Source of the DNA: Chloroflexota bacterium | GTDB taxonomy: Bacteria > Chloroflexota > Anaerolineae > Anaerolineales > E44-bin32 | NCBI GenBank assembly: GCA_022561385.1 | Contig: JADFRG010000020.1 | Span: forward strand, 1-52,631 | Length of the DNA stretch: 52,631 nucleotides | Reading direction: 5' to 3' | Shown here: one piece after another, positions 1 to 8,935 of the stretch | Layout: every line of letters begins with the position of its first letter | Numbering within the stretch: the stretch's first letter is position 1 | Notes under the pieces: model-generated | Told to the model about the DNA's origin: nothing | Databases searched by the model: none | The model's input: the letters and a program-made list of their open reading frames with translations, nothing else | Position numbers and translations under genes: made by a program

Positions 1-114
1 ATAAACGACCGATATTTCTGGGTCGACCGTTCCCAGTTGGAAAGTGATGGCAAACCATGTGGACCCCCAGATGAGGGAGGTCAGCGCGTAGAGGAGAGAA
101 TTTTGAAGCTTCAA
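1..114 (-). CDS. EamA/DMT-family transporter, N-terminal fragment
   Basis: The minus strand encodes the first 38 residues of a protein that runs off the left edge. The segment LIWGSTWFAITFQLG followed by V-D-P-E-I-S is the typical first transmembrane helix of EamA/RhaT-type drug/metabolite transporters, which are about 300-residue inner-membrane exporters with ten helices. I place the start at a TTG (114) because GGGAGGA lies 7 nt upstream. An in-frame GTG at 135 is the alternative. The substrate cannot be inferred. It is divergent from the LURP-one gene that follows. Confidence 0.75.
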   Translation of the reverse strand, partial: MKLQNSLLYALTSLIWGSTWFAITFQLGTVDPEISVVY

Positions 115-236
115 GATCGGGTCCTCCCGGGCCACAGAAATGAAACCCGACAATCATAATCGAGGCGCAAGGGGAAATGATTGCTATTGAGCGAGATATT
201 CTCGGGTGAAACAATACTTTCGTCGCGGAGGCATTG

Positions 237-812
237 ATGCAGTATCCCCTCGAACTGAGGTACAAGACCACCGAAAAAAATCCCCAAGTATCGGTCGTGG
301 ACGCGACCGGCAACCTAATATTCATTGTGAGTCACACGCCGTCCGAAAACGGATCGGTGGCGCGGGTCTACGCCGATGAGGAGCGAAGCGTTCTTCGTTA
401 CATCATCAGCCCGGATTGGATATTGGATTTTTCAGCGCAATATCATTTCACGGACCAGGACGGTCATTCGCTGGGTGCCGTCCGGCGAGACGGCGAGCGC
501 TCCCTATGGCACACGCGGTTTAAAATCATGAACGGAGGACCTCCCGACCTCCATATCCGCGAGGAAAATTCCTTCACCAAGTTTATGGACGCCATAGTGG
601 GAGAGATTCCACTGGTTGGGGCGATTATCCCGCGCCTGGTTTACCTGGTTGGCGCGGAAGACGGATCGACTCTGGTACGAATCGAAAAGCAGTCGAAGCT
701 ATTCGAGAGCCGTTTCAAGATCGAGAAACAGTCTGAGATCGACAGCTCGGCGGAGACTCGCATCCTGCTCAGCTTGCTGATCCTGATCCTTACGGAGCAA
801 GTGACCCTGTAG
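237..812 (+). CDS. LURP-one-related (scramblase/Tubby-like fold) protein
   Basis: This 191-residue protein opens with MQYPLELRYKT and carries V-D-A-x-G-N-L and ADEE segments followed by ILDFSAQYHFTD and SLWHTRFKI. That arrangement is typical of bacterial LURP-one/phospholipid-scramblase-like beta-barrel proteins with a Tubby-type fold. No catalytic residues are known for the family. The C-terminal end has a hydrophobic helix (ILLSLLILIL) that may touch the membrane. The start is the ATG at 237, with GGAGG 5 nt upstream; a TTG one codon earlier is less well spaced. It appears to be a single-gene unit, with a terminator-like hairpin directly downstream. Its cellular role is unknown. Confidence 0.75.
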   Translation: MQYPLELRYKTTEKNPQVSVVDATGNLIFIVSHTPSENGSVARVYADEERSVLRYIISPDWILDFSAQYHFTDQDGHSLGAVRRDGERSLWHTRFKIMNGGPPDLHIREENSFTKFMDAIVGEIPLVGAIIPRLVYLVGAEDGSTLVRIEKQSKLFESRFKIEKQSEIDSSAETRILLSLLILILTEQVTL

Positions 813-844
813 TCCACGAAGCTTAGAGTTCCGCCTAACCTTAG

Positions 845-873
845 AAGGCGCCTCACCGGCGCCTTATTTGTTT
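845..873 (+). terminator. Rho-independent-like terminator after the LURP-one gene
   Basis: A perfect 8-bp stem (AAGGCGCC/GGCGCCTT, 845-852 and 858-865) with a 5-nt loop is followed by a T-rich but interrupted tail (ATTTGTTT). It lies 32 nt after the stop codon. Confidence 0.65.
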
Positions 874-898
874 CCCACGTAACGTTCAAACAGCACCT

Positions 899-915
899 TA
901 CAATACAGTGTTGTA
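899..915. promoter_or_regulatory. Putative palindromic operator upstream of the hydrolase pair
   Basis: The 17-bp sequence TACAATACAGTGTTGTA is an inverted repeat with 7 of 8 possible base pairs around its centre. It lies 34 bp before the alpha/beta hydrolase start, where a repressor operator would be expected, and it contains a -10-like TACAAT. No regulator gene is adjacent, so assignment to a protein family is a guess. Confidence 0.3.
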
Positions 916-948
916 CCGTTCCGGGGGCTCGACCGCCAGGAGAATTTT

Positions 949-1818
949 ATGACCCTCTTAACCGGCGAAGTGGAACTGTCAGGAGGCTCGCGGCTGGCCC
1001 TGCTTATGTCCGGGCCGGAAGGTGGCGAGCCGTTGGTCCTTCTGCACGGGATTCCAACCGGCTCCGAGCTCTGGCGGGAGATCATGCTGCTGCTGGCAGA
1101 GGACGGATATCGTTGTTATGCGCCTGATTTACCGGGTTATGGAAGGACGAGGGTAGGCCGCGGCGGAGATTACTCGATCATCGGCGCGGCAGAACTCATC
1201 GCGAATTGGCTTGAGGCAGCGGGACTTGAGGATGTCTGGCTGATCGGACACGATTGGGGTGGAGCGGTGGCGCAAATCATGGCGGTCCGCCACTCCGATC
1301 GGCTCGGGCGGCTCACGCTGAGCGATTGCCCAGTTGAGGATTCCTGGCCGGTGCCTTCGGTAAACATGTTTCGCTTGCTCGCCCGGGCAGGTTTGTATGC
1401 CCCGCTTGCTTCGATCGGGCTCGTGCCAAATCCCTATGCGATGAGGCAGTTGAATAAGGCGTTCTACGATCGGAACCGTGTGCGCGAAGACACCTGGGAA
1501 CGCGTATTCTGGGACAGTAAGGTAAGCGACAGGAAGGGCCGGGCAGAATTTCAGCGCCATATCGCTGCGCTGGACAGTTCCCAGACGGTAGAAATCGCCG
1601 CCGAGCTAAGTGGAATCGGGCTGCCCACCCTTCTCATTTGGGGCTCAGATGATAGATTTCAGCCTTGGGACACCGTGGGCGTGCGGTTGCAAGCTCTGCT
1701 TCCCAATCCAGAGGTCCGGCTGATTGAAGAAGCGGGTCACTTTCACGTGCTGGAGAAGCCGGAGGCTTTCGTTGAAGCCTTGCTGGACTGGCGCGTATCG
1801 GAGGAGGGTAGCGGGTGA
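949..1818 (+). CDS. Alpha/beta hydrolase with Asp nucleophile (dehalogenase/epoxide hydrolase-like)
   Basis: This 289-residue cytosolic hydrolase has the oxyanion-hole motif HGIPTGSELW near residue 34 and the nucleophile elbow GHDWGG near residue 101. An acidic residue follows in WGSDDRFQPW (about 235), and the catalytic histidine is in EAGHFHVLEKP (about 264). An Asp nucleophile in HDWGG points to the haloalkane dehalogenase/epoxide hydrolase branch rather than to esterases, but the substrate cannot be read from sequence. The start ATG has AGGAG upstream. Its stop overlaps the next gene's GTG by 4 bp, so the two are translationally coupled. Confidence 0.85.
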   Translation: MTLLTGEVELSGGSRLALLMSGPEGGEPLVLLHGIPTGSELWREIMLLLAEDGYRCYAPDLPGYGRTRVGRGGDYSIIGAAELIANWLEAAGLEDVWLIGHDWGGAVAQIMAVRHSDRLGRLTLSDCPVEDSWPVPSVNMFRLLARAGLYAPLASIGLVPNPYAMRQLNKAFYDRNRVREDTWERVFWDSKVSDRKGRAEFQRHIAALDSSQTVEIAAELSGIGLPTLLIWGSDDRFQPWDTVGVRLQALLPNPEVRLIEEAGHFHVLEKPEAFVEALLDWRVSEEGSG

Positions 1819-2579
1819 GGCTTAGATTGATCAGACACGCGACGTTGATCGTGGAGCTGGGAGCGTCGACCTACCTTGTGGATCCGATGCTCGCTCCCGC
1901 GGAGGCTGGGGATCCAGTTCCCAATACCGCCAATCCGAGGCGGAATCCGCTGGTAGAGCTGCCCATACCGCAGGACGAACTCGAAGACACCCTGGATGTT
2001 TTAGCCGGCGTATTCGTGACCCATCTTCATTCCGATCATTGGGATGATCCTGCCATTGAGCAGCTTAACAAGGATATGCCGATCTTCTGCCAGCCCAATG
2101 ACACGGGCAGCATCAAGCAGGCTGGATTTACTCAGGTTATGCCGGTCGAGAGTAGCATCGAATGGGAAGGGCTGAACATATCCCTCACTGGCGGCAGACA
2201 TGGAACGGGCGAGGTGGCAGACCGAATGGGGCCGGTTTCCGGTTTCGTGATCAAGTCGAGGAGCGAACCGACTCTTTACATTGCTGGAGATACGGTGTGG
2301 TGCCCTGAAGTTGAAACTGAGCTCCAGACTCACAAGTCCGATGTGATCGTGGTGAACGCCGGAGCTGCCCAGTTCATCGACAGCGATCCCATCACCATGG
2401 ATGCCCAAGATGTCACCCAGGTAGCCAACTCTGCGCCGCAGGCGCGCCTCGTAGCGGTGCACATGGAATCTATGAACCACTGTGTCCTCACTCGGGCCGA
2501 ATTGGCGCGCGCAATCGAAGAGGCCGGACTGTCCGAACGGGTCCTGATTCCGGTGGATGGGGAGACGTTGACCTTCTAA
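1815..2579 (+). CDS. Metallo-beta-lactamase-fold hydrolase (UlaG-like)
   Basis: This 254-residue MBL-fold protein has the metal-binding motif THLHSDHWD near residues 69-77, further histidine ligands in GGRHGTG and VAVHMESMNHC, and the aspartate of YIAGDTVW. The short N-terminal strand pattern RLIRHATLIVELG with YLVDPM resembles UlaG/YtnP-type hydrolases that act on lactones or phosphoesters. It begins with GTG inside the GTGA overlap with the preceding hydrolase, which suggests that both act on one small-molecule substrate. The specific reaction is unknown. Confidence 0.8.
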   Translation: MRLRLIRHATLIVELGASTYLVDPMLAPAEAGDPVPNTANPRRNPLVELPIPQDELEDTLDVLAGVFVTHLHSDHWDDPAIEQLNKDMPIFCQPNDTGSIKQAGFTQVMPVESSIEWEGLNISLTGGRHGTGEVADRMGPVSGFVIKSRSEPTLYIAGDTVWCPEVETELQTHKSDVIVVNAGAAQFIDSDPITMDAQDVTQVANSAPQARLVAVHMESMNHCVLTRAELARAIEEAGLSERVLIPVDGETLTF

Positions 2580-2725
2580 ACATGCCAGGAATTTCAGTGA
2601 GCGCAGGTCGAGAAATGTCGCTTTGCCAGACATGCAAAGATTTTGCGCGAGCGCAGATTGAGAAACGCTGACCGGCCACGCTCACCTCGGAATTTCAGGT
2701 ACCTTAGAATGAGAGACGCTGAGCG
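2578..2725. repeat. Three degenerate ~50-bp tandem repeat units
   Basis: Elements recur with a 50-51 bp period: ACATGC at 2580 and 2630, GAGCGCAG at 2600 and 2650, and GAGAAA at 2610 and 2660, with GAGAGACGCTGA again at 2711. The string GGAATTTCAG occurs in the first and third units. The array starts at the stop codon of the MBL-fold gene and is noncoding. It could be a relic of local duplication. Confidence 0.5.
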
Positions 2726-2810
2726 GGTCGGAGCTTAAGCGGATTTAACTGTAATCAGCCGCGGCCAACAAAATGGAAGGGCACCAAAGCTAGCGGAACC
2801 AGGCCGGCGA

Positions 2811-3032
2811 TCAGCCACCACGATCCGCGATCCGCTGGATGGCGAGCAAGGCCAATCCAATTAACAACAATGGCGCCAATCCGGCGCCAAGGCACAGCAG
2901 GTAGGTGGGCAGGGCGCCGGAGCCATAGATCAAATACACCAGGCCGCCTCCGCCAATTAGGAGTAGGACGATGAAGCCGACAAACAGATGGATGGTTGTT
3001 TGGCGACTGTAGCGCCGTAAGTCGCGTCGCAT
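2811..3032 (-). CDS. Small two-helix membrane protein
   Basis: This 73-residue protein has a basic N-terminus (MRRDLRRYSRQ) and two hydrophobic segments (about residues 16-36 and 41-62) joined by a short loop, ending in basic and glycine residues. Positive-inside charge places both ends in the cytoplasm. I chose ATG 3032 because GAGG lies 8 nt upstream; the frame extends 10 codons further. An overlapping frame of similar length lacks the hydrophobic pattern. It lies 50 bp beyond the stop codon of the WD40 gene on the same strand, so the two may be co-transcribed. Function is unknown. Confidence 0.6.
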   Translation of the reverse strand: MRRDLRRYSRQTTIHLFVGFIVLLLIGGGGLVYLIYGSGALPTYLLCLGAGLAPLLLIGLALLAIQRIADRGG

Positions 3033-3081
3033 ATGTCTGCCTCGCGACCAATTAGGCCGCACTCAAAACTTGCATTTTCGC

Positions 3082-4257
3082 CTACCGGGCAAGCTCGTCC
3101 GCCACGTTCCAGAGAAATAATTCACCATCCTGCGAACCGGAGGCCAGGCGTAGGCCGTCCGGCGAAAAAGCGACCGCGGTGGCCTGCATTCGATGCCCGC
3201 GCAGCATTCTCAGTAACACACCGTCGCTGGCGCGCCAGAGACCAACCCCCGTATCGTTCGAGGCCGAAGCCAGCAGTGATCCGTCCGGCGAATACTCCAC
3301 TGCATTCACACGGAAAACGTGATCCGGAAGAACGGCCTTCACTTCGCCGGTTGTGGCGTCCAGCAACCAGAAATCGGAGAGACCAACCAGCGCCAGAGCG
3401 ATTTCCGAGCCGTCTGGCGACAGGGCCATATCGCGAACAACAACGATGCCGGTCTTGAGCACTTCAGGGGGCGTGTATTCACCCGCTTTCCACCATTGGA
3501 GAATGCCGCCTCCACAACAAGGGCGCCCGTCACCGGTCAGGACCCGGCTCCCGTCCGGACTGAATTCCAGCCCCCAGTAGTCGACCGAACCCCCATTCCC
3601 GGGCGCGCAGCCAATGGGCACGATCGTCCGACTCAGGATTCCCGAAGGCACGCGGCGCAGCTCCACAACACACCGGTTGCCGCCCAGCGCGAGTAGGGAG
3701 CCATCAGGCGAGAACTCAATTTCCACGACTCTACTATCCATGAGCGGAAACAATGTCCGCTGCAAGGATCCATCCGCAACATTCCAGATCTTCGCGGTGC
3801 GATCGTCTGAACCTGAGGCAAGCAGGGTGCCGTCTGGGGAGTAGTCGATTGACCGCACCCCGGCGGAATGGCCGGCTATCGTGCGAACTGGTGACCCATC
3901 CAGAGCGTCCCATATCCGAATTGTGCCGTCCAGTGAGGCAGTTGCCAGCTGGGTGCCATCCGGAGAGAAGGCCATGTCGGTGATGCCGTCGGCATGGCCC
4001 TGGATGACTATTGCTGGACTTCCAGCGGACCTCTCATCGAGGTGAAGATTTCCGAACTGCTTATCTTCGCGTTGCATGGCAACCCGGATCCACTCGCTTC
4101 CGAGTTGCGTCGAAGCCTCAGCAGGCTGGACGGGATTCGCCCATAAGCCAAACGCGAAGAAGATCAATAGTGCCGCGCCCGCAATGGAAAAAAAGAAATC
4201 CGATTTCCAGCCCTGCGCACTTTTCAATCGTTTGCTCCGATCACCCTCTGTGGACAT
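3082..4257 (-). CDS. Membrane-anchored WD40-repeat beta-propeller protein
   Basis: This 391-residue protein has a basic N-terminus and one transmembrane anchor (about residues 21-40), then an extracytoplasmic linker and WD40 blades to the C-terminus. Blade signatures such as GHADGITDMAFSPDGTQLA, IRIWD, AKIWN and GLWRASDG repeat about every 42 residues, giving around seven blades and hence one complete propeller. WD40 propellers are protein-interaction scaffolds, so a sensory or scaffolding role outside the membrane is plausible but unproven. No enzymatic domain is present. It is divergent from the exported repeat protein at 4444. Confidence 0.85.
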   Translation of the reverse strand: MSTEGDRSKRLKSAQGWKSDFFFSIAGAALLIFFAFGLWANPVQPAEASTQLGSEWIRVAMQREDKQFGNLHLDERSAGSPAIVIQGHADGITDMAFSPDGTQLATASLDGTIRIWDALDGSPVRTIAGHSAGVRSIDYSPDGTLLASGSDDRTAKIWNVADGSLQRTLFPLMDSRVVEIEFSPDGSLLALGGNRCVVELRRVPSGILSRTIVPIGCAPGNGGSVDYWGLEFSPDGSRVLTGDGRPCCGGGILQWWKAGEYTPPEVLKTGIVVVRDMALSPDGSEIALALVGLSDFWLLDATTGEVKAVLPDHVFRVNAVEYSPDGSLLASASNDTGVGLWRASDGVLLRMLRGHRMQATAVAFSPDGLRLASGSQDGELFLWNVADELAR

Positions 4258-4443
4258 TATGCAAACAGACCTCGCATCTTAGCACCCAATGGCTGCGATC
4301 CGGTTAAGAATAGGTGAAGTCTGCCCGTCGAGCGCGAGGCCGGGATTTTGCAGAAAGCACTTTGGCCCTTCACAGTTTCTGAACCGAGATCCGTATGATT
4401 GGTGCCTGAGGGCCCCACATCGAGATTTCGAAAGGAGTAACAC

Positions 4444-5343
4444 ATGAATCTCAAATGGTTGAAATGGATCCTGGTGGGCGGAGCGCTACTGGCTGTACCG
4501 GTTCTGGTGGGAATCTACGGCGTATCGATCGTCCGGGCTTCTTCACTTCCTAGAGTAGTCGGTAGGATAGCAGGTCCGGCGATTTTGGCCCACCCGGGCT
4601 TTGGAAACGGAACCGTCGATAAGCAGGCTCTGCTGGCTGAGGCACTGGGGATTAGTGTGGAAGAACTCGAGGCGGCTCAGCAGGCCGCGTTCGAGACTTC
4701 GATCGCAGCCGCAGTTGAAGAGGGCAAGATCACCCAGGAGCAGGCCGATCAGATCCTAGAAGGCAACGGAACCTTCAAGCGAGGATTCGGAATGCGGGGG
4801 TCCGGTATGCACGGCTTGGGTCACGGCGGGCTGGGAAGCGGAAACAACTACAACTCGCTGCTAGCTGAAGAGCTTGGCATCCGCGCTGAAGAACTGCAGG
4901 AAGCGCACCAATCCGCTAACGAAACGGCACTGGAGCAGCTTGTGGTAGAAGGCATTCTCACCGAAGAGCAAGCCGAGAACGCAAGGGCTGCGGCCGCGCT
5001 CAGAGCCTATCTCGATCGCGCTTCGCTAACCGCAGAAGCGCTCGGGATAAGCCCCGAGGCTTTGGAAGCCGCTAAGGAGAACGGCAAGTCTCTCGCTGAG
5101 ATCCTGGAAGATCAGGGCACCGATCGCGCCACCTACCGCGAAAATCTCGCGGCTGCGACTGAGGCCGCAATCGATCAGGCGGTGGCAGAAGGCGTCATCT
5201 CGCAAGACCAGGCGGACCAGCTGCAAAGCGGGGCTCCGTTTGGCTTCGGGCCGGGCCGCGGATTTGGCCATGGTAGGGGCCACGGTCGAAGCGCTCCAAA
5301 TGCACCGCAGGAGAACACTAGTGTCAACACCGTAAACGCCTGA
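4444..5343 (+). CDS. Exported or anchored helical-repeat protein with Gly/His-rich linkers
   Basis: This 299-residue protein has an N-terminal transmembrane or signal segment (about residues 9-31). Three copies of a helical unit follow, starting near residues 63, 139 and 194, each with the pattern LAEALGIS-x-EEL...EG-x-I-T-x-EQAD. The units resemble those of small secreted DUF2680-type proteins. Gly/His-rich linkers (GMHGLGHGG, FGHGRGHGR) separate and follow them and could bind metal. The RBS AAAGGAG precedes ATG 4444, and a -10-like TATGAT lies at 4394. It directly precedes the efflux operon but has its own terminator, so it is a separate unit. Function is unknown. Confidence 0.75.
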   Translation: MNLKWLKWILVGGALLAVPVLVGIYGVSIVRASSLPRVVGRIAGPAILAHPGFGNGTVDKQALLAEALGISVEELEAAQQAAFETSIAAAVEEGKITQEQADQILEGNGTFKRGFGMRGSGMHGLGHGGLGSGNNYNSLLAEELGIRAEELQEAHQSANETALEQLVVEGILTEEQAENARAAAALRAYLDRASLTAEALGISPEALEAAKENGKSLAEILEDQGTDRATYRENLAAATEAAIDQAVAEGVISQDQADQLQSGAPFGFGPGRGFGHGRGHGRSAPNAPQENTSVNTVNA

Positions 5344-5364
5344 GCAAACTCCCACTCCTCCTGT

Positions 5365-5396
5365 CAAACTCCTCCGGGGTGACTCGGAGGAGTTTG
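5365..5396 (+). terminator. Strong terminator-like hairpin
   Basis: A perfect 11-bp stem (CAAACTCCTCC, 5365-5375, with GGAGGAGTTTG, 5386-5396) and a 10-nt loop lie 22 bp after the exported repeat protein. No T-run follows on the plus strand, so termination efficiency is uncertain. Confidence 0.6.
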
Positions 5397-5452
5397 GCGT
5401 TCACTTCGACGAACTGGGCCGGTCGAGCAATGCGCTTGCCTCACACAGTTTC

Positions 5453-5474
5453 TTCATAATTCCCTCATAGGCTC
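5453..5474 (+). promoter_or_regulatory. OmpR/PhoB-type direct repeats upstream of the efflux operon
   Basis: Two adjoining 11-bp units, TTCATAATTCC and CTCATAGGCTC, lie about 50 bp before the adaptor gene. The first unit is identical to one in front of the response-regulator gene (9742-9752). An 11-bp spacing of TCATA-like half sites is the usual target layout of OmpR/PhoB-family regulators, so the neighbouring response regulator probably binds here. Confidence 0.55.
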
Positions 5475-5524
5475 TGAATACCTGGCAGGTATCTTTCCCC
5501 CATTCTCCGAAGAGGGGAGATCCA

Positions 5525-6940
5525 ATGAGATTAAATCGAAGATGGATTGGAATTGGGATTGTTATTGTGCTGCTGATCGGTATCCCAACCATCGCTTACC
5601 TTTTGGCTTTCAATGGACCCTCCGAGTCGAACGGCGCCGATGAAGAACTGCAGACGGCCATCGTGCGGCAGGGTGATTTGGTGCTCTTCGCCAGCGGGAG
5701 CGGTTCTCTGGTTCCGGGTCGCGAAGTCGACCTTCGGTTTGGTGCCAGCGGACCCGTAGCTGAATTGAATGTTCAAGTAGGCGATGTGGTTGAAGCCGGT
5801 GACGTCCTGGCTGTGGCCGGTGATCGGGAGCAACTCGAAGCGGCCGTGGCCTCCGATGAATTGGCGCTGCTTGAAGCTCAGGAAGCATTGGACGCGATTT
5901 TCGAGGGTGCGGACCTGACTGCCGCCGAGGCTCTTCTTGATCTTGGGAAGGCAAAAGATGCGCTCGAAGACGCGCAGCGAACCTGGCAGAACCAGCAGGA
6001 AGGCTACCGCGCTAGCAGCACGACCATCAAGGCTGCCGAAGCCGAGGTGACGGTCGCCAAGGCCAAAATGAACAAGGAAGAAGGCGAGCTTGGCGGACTG
6101 TCGCACTTGCCAAGCGACGATCCCCAGCGCGCGCAGGCCTACAAAGACTTTGCGGCCGCGCAGCAACGCTACTGGAGCGCGCTGGCGAATCTCAACTGGT
6201 ACACGGGCCACCCCACGGAGACACAACAGAATCTATTGGATGGAGAGCTCGCGCTTGCAGAGGCACAGCTGGCCGAGGCTCAGGCCGCGCAAGATTTAGT
6301 CATCGACGGGCCCGATCCCACCGAAATACGAATGGCGGAATTGAAGGTTGCCAAGGCCGAGGCGGAATTGGCCGTTTCCCTTAGGAATTTGGAAGAGTCC
6401 GTGATTGTCGCTCCATTTGGCGGCACGATCCTGGAAGTCACGGCGGATGTGGGGGATACGGTATCGGGGCCGTTTATTAAGCTGGCCGATCTCAGCCTTC
6501 CGCATCTTGAAGTCTTTCTGGATGAGACCGACGCGGATAAATTTGCCATCGGATACGAGGCCGAAATCATTTTCGATGCGCTGCCTGATGCTATCTTCAC
6601 CGGTCGGGTCATCCAGGTCGATCCCAGTTTGAACACTCAAGGCGGTGTTTCAACCGTCCAGGGATTGATCCAGCTTGACATGGGTGCGACCGACGGACTG
6701 CTGATTGGGATGAACGCGGCAGTAGATGTAGTGGGCGGCCGGGCAGAGGGCGTTCCGCTGGTGCCGATCGAAGCCCTGCGCGAGCTCGGACCGGGAGAGT
6801 TCGCGGTGTTTGTGCTTCGGGATGGGGAGCCCCGCCTCACGCCGGTTGAAGTCGGCCTAATGGATTTCACCTTCGCTGAGATCATTTCGGGGCTGGAGGT
6901 CGGGGAAACAATCACCACCGGCATCGTGGCGACCGGCTGA
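5525..6940 (+). CDS. Periplasmic adaptor (HlyD/MacA-like) of ABC efflux pump
   Basis: This 471-residue protein has an N-terminal membrane anchor (about 7-29) and the first biotinyl-lipoyl half (SGPVAELNVQVGDVVEAGDVLA). A long alpha-helical hairpin rich in Ala, Glu and Leu follows (about 100-275), then the second lipoyl half (IVAPFGGTILEVTADVGDTV) and a beta-barrel domain to the end. This is the domain order of MacA/HlyD membrane-fusion proteins, which link an ABC permease to the cell exterior. The hairpin is longer than in typical MacA. ATG 5525 has GAGGGGAGA upstream. Its TGA overlaps the ABC ATPase ATG by one base, showing operon organisation. The transported compound is unknown. Confidence 0.88.
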   Translation: MRLNRRWIGIGIVIVLLIGIPTIAYLLAFNGPSESNGADEELQTAIVRQGDLVLFASGSGSLVPGREVDLRFGASGPVAELNVQVGDVVEAGDVLAVAGDREQLEAAVASDELALLEAQEALDAIFEGADLTAAEALLDLGKAKDALEDAQRTWQNQQEGYRASSTTIKAAEAEVTVAKAKMNKEEGELGGLSHLPSDDPQRAQAYKDFAAAQQRYWSALANLNWYTGHPTETQQNLLDGELALAEAQLAEAQAAQDLVIDGPDPTEIRMAELKVAKAEAELAVSLRNLEESVIVAPFGGTILEVTADVGDTVSGPFIKLADLSLPHLEVFLDETDADKFAIGYEAEIIFDALPDAIFTGRVIQVDPSLNTQGGVSTVQGLIQLDMGATDGLLIGMNAAVDVVGGRAEGVPLVPIEALRELGPGEFAVFVLRDGEPRLTPVEVGLMDFTFAEIISGLEVGETITTGIVATG

Positions 6941-7671
6941 TGGCGGTCATTGAGATCATCGATCTGAGCCGAATTTACGGGAAAGGCGAGATCAGCGTGC
7001 GCGCGCTCGATGGGGTCAATCTCTCGATCGAGCGCGGAGAATTTGTGGCCGTCATGGGGCCCTCGGGATCTGGCAAAAGCACGCTCATGAATATCGTGGG
7101 ATGCCTGGATCGGCCGACGGAAGGTCGCTACATACTGGACTCAGTCGAGGTGAGCGAGATGAGTCGGGCTCAATTGGCCACAATTCGAAACGAACAAATC
7201 GGGTTCATTTTTCAATCCTACAACTTGTTCAATAAGGCCACGGCCTTAAAGAACGTCATGGCGCCGATGCTCTACGATCGAAGCCGCAAACGGAGTAATG
7301 AGGAGAAGGAGGCCAGGGCTCGCGAAGTGCTCATTTCCGTAGGGCTTGAGGATCGGATGGAGCATGAACCGACTGAGCTTTCAGGTGGACAGCAGCAGCG
7401 TGTGGCGATAGCCAGGGCGCTTGTGAATGATCCGGCAATCATCCTGGCCGATGAGCCCACCGGAAACCTCGACTCGCGGTCCGGTGAGGAGATCATGGAA
7501 CTGATGCACGAACTGCACCAAGGCGGACGCACGATCGTCATGGTCACACACGACGCTTCGATAGCCGAACACACCGAGCGGACGATCTTCTTGCGCGACG
7601 GCCGCATCGAGCGGATCACCAAAGGCGGCACGGTGCAAGAGACGAAGGAGGTAGCCAGTGAATCTGTCTGA
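6940..7671 (+). CDS. MacB/LolD-type ABC transporter ATP-binding protein
   Basis: This 243-residue ATPase has Walker [10 protein letters not shown] (about residues 41-49), a Q-loop near [10 protein letters not shown], the ABC signature LSGGQQQR, Walker [13 protein letters not shown] with its catalytic Glu, and the switch histidine in MVTHD. The sequence type matches the MacB/LolD/FtsE group, which works with FtsX-like permeases as mechanotransmitters. It overlaps the adaptor by 1 bp upstream and the permease by 14 bp downstream, so the three subunits should be made stoichiometrically from one mRNA. Confidence 0.92.
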   Translation: MAVIEIIDLSRIYGKGEISVRALDGVNLSIERGEFVAVMGPSGSGKSTLMNIVGCLDRPTEGRYILDSVEVSEMSRAQLATIRNEQIGFIFQSYNLFNKATALKNVMAPMLYDRSRKRSNEEKEARAREVLISVGLEDRMEHEPTELSGGQQQRVAIARALVNDPAIILADEPTGNLDSRSGEEIMELMHELHQGGRTIVMVTHDASIAEHTERTIFLRDGRIERITKGGTVQETKEVASESV

Positions 7672-8887
7672 GTTCATTCGCCTGGCCTGGGAAAGCATCT
7701 CCGGCAACAAGATGCGCTCATTGCTTACCATGCTGGGCATCATCATCGGCGTGGCCTCCGTCATCATCATGATTGGAATCAGTGCTGGGACGGAAGCAGC
7801 CATCGAGGAGCAAATCACAGGTTTGGGCTCAAACTTGGTCTTCGTGACCCGGAACTTCTCGCGCGGGGGGCCGGCTGCGTTTCGGCAGGGTGGAGGCCTG
7901 GTCTACGAGGACGCGTCCGCAATAGCGGACAACGTCAATGGGGTCGTGGCTGTCATCGTCGAGCAGCCTTCGACAGAAACTGTGAAGGCCGGAAATGTGG
8001 TATTGGACGGAGTCGCGATCCGGGGCAGCACGGCGGATTTCCCGTCGGTGCGGGACATAGAAATCGACAACGGTCGCTACTTCACGGAACGAGAAGTGGA
8101 TCGAACGCAAAAAGTGGCCGTGCTTGGGTCCAGCCTGGCTCAGGAGCTTTTTGGGGAGGCGACTCCAATCGGGCAGACGGTGACGGTGGACAACATCAAG
8201 CTAACCGTGATTGGAGTATTCGAAGAGCGCGGATTGGTGAGCGGCACCGATTTTGACGCCCAGCTCTACACGCCCATCACGGTCGTCTTTCAGAAGTTCA
8301 CTCCCTCTCAATTCGCTCGATTTCGAGGGGACCGAGTGAGAGCCATCATCGTTGAGGTGGAGGGTCCCGATGTTCTCGACAGCACCATTCAGCAGATCGA
8401 ACTCTTATTGGCTCGCAGGCACGACGTTACTTTGGATGCGGCGGATTTTTCCGTGACGACTCAGCAGGACATCATCCAGACCCAGGAAGCGACCACCGCC
8501 GCTTTTCGAAGCCTGTTGGCCTGGGTGGCGGGGGTTTCGCTAATCGTCGGCGGGATCGGCATCATGAACATCATGCTAGTCACCGTCACCGAGCGGACTC
8601 GCGAGATCGGAATCCGGCAGGCAATAGGCGCCGCCCCAGACGATATCCGCTGGCAGTTTCTCACCGAGGCGGTTGTCCTGAGCCTGGCGGGTGGGGCCAT
8701 CGGGGTGCTGGTGGGAGTCGGCGGCTCGATGCTCTTCGGAGCCTTGAGCGATATGCGGACGGTGGTCGTTACCAGCTCGATCATCCTGGCGTTTACTTCC
8801 GCCGCGGTGGTCGGGATCTTCTTCGGTTTCTATCCGGCAAATCGGGCTTCGCAACTGGATCCGATCGAAGCCCTAAGGCACGAATAG
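7658..8887 (+). CDS. MacB-like ABC transporter permease (FtsX domain)
   Basis: This 409-residue permease has one N-terminal transmembrane helix (about 20-43), a large extracytoplasmic MacB periplasmic-core domain (about 50-260) and three C-terminal helices typical of FtsX-fold permeases. Diagnostic motifs are [20 protein letters not shown] near the start and [15 protein letters not shown] in the cytoplasmic loop. It starts at GTG 7658, with AAGGAGG 5 nt upstream inside the ATPase gene. With the adaptor and ATPase it forms a complete MacAB-like exporter. No outer-membrane channel gene is nearby, consistent with a single-membrane envelope. Confidence 0.92.
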   Translation: MNLSEFIRLAWESISGNKMRSLLTMLGIIIGVASVIIMIGISAGTEAAIEEQITGLGSNLVFVTRNFSRGGPAAFRQGGGLVYEDASAIADNVNGVVAVIVEQPSTETVKAGNVVLDGVAIRGSTADFPSVRDIEIDNGRYFTEREVDRTQKVAVLGSSLAQELFGEATPIGQTVTVDNIKLTVIGVFEERGLVSGTDFDAQLYTPITVVFQKFTPSQFARFRGDRVRAIIVEVEGPDVLDSTIQQIELLLARRHDVTLDAADFSVTTQQDIIQTQEATTAAFRSLLAWVAGVSLIVGGIGIMNIMLVTVTERTREIGIRQAIGAAPDDIRWQFLTEAVVLSLAGGAIGVLVGVGGSMLFGALSDMRTVVVTSSIILAFTSAAVVGIFFGFYPANRASQLDPIEALRHE

Positions 8888-8935
8888 GATCCCTTCGAAA
8901 TCACGACAATTATGAAAAGAGGCAAGGAGACGAAT

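Noticed and set aside
2755-3051. 98-codon minus-strand frame over the small membrane protein
   Set aside because: It is a Pro/Arg/Trp-rich frame without a ribosome-binding site. The neighbouring frame shows two clean hydrophobic helices with a Shine-Dalgarno.
4257-4444. Shared 10-mer CACAGTTTCT (4371 and 5444) as a regulator site
   Set aside because: It is a single exact 10-mer without repeat structure at the first position, so chance cannot be excluded.
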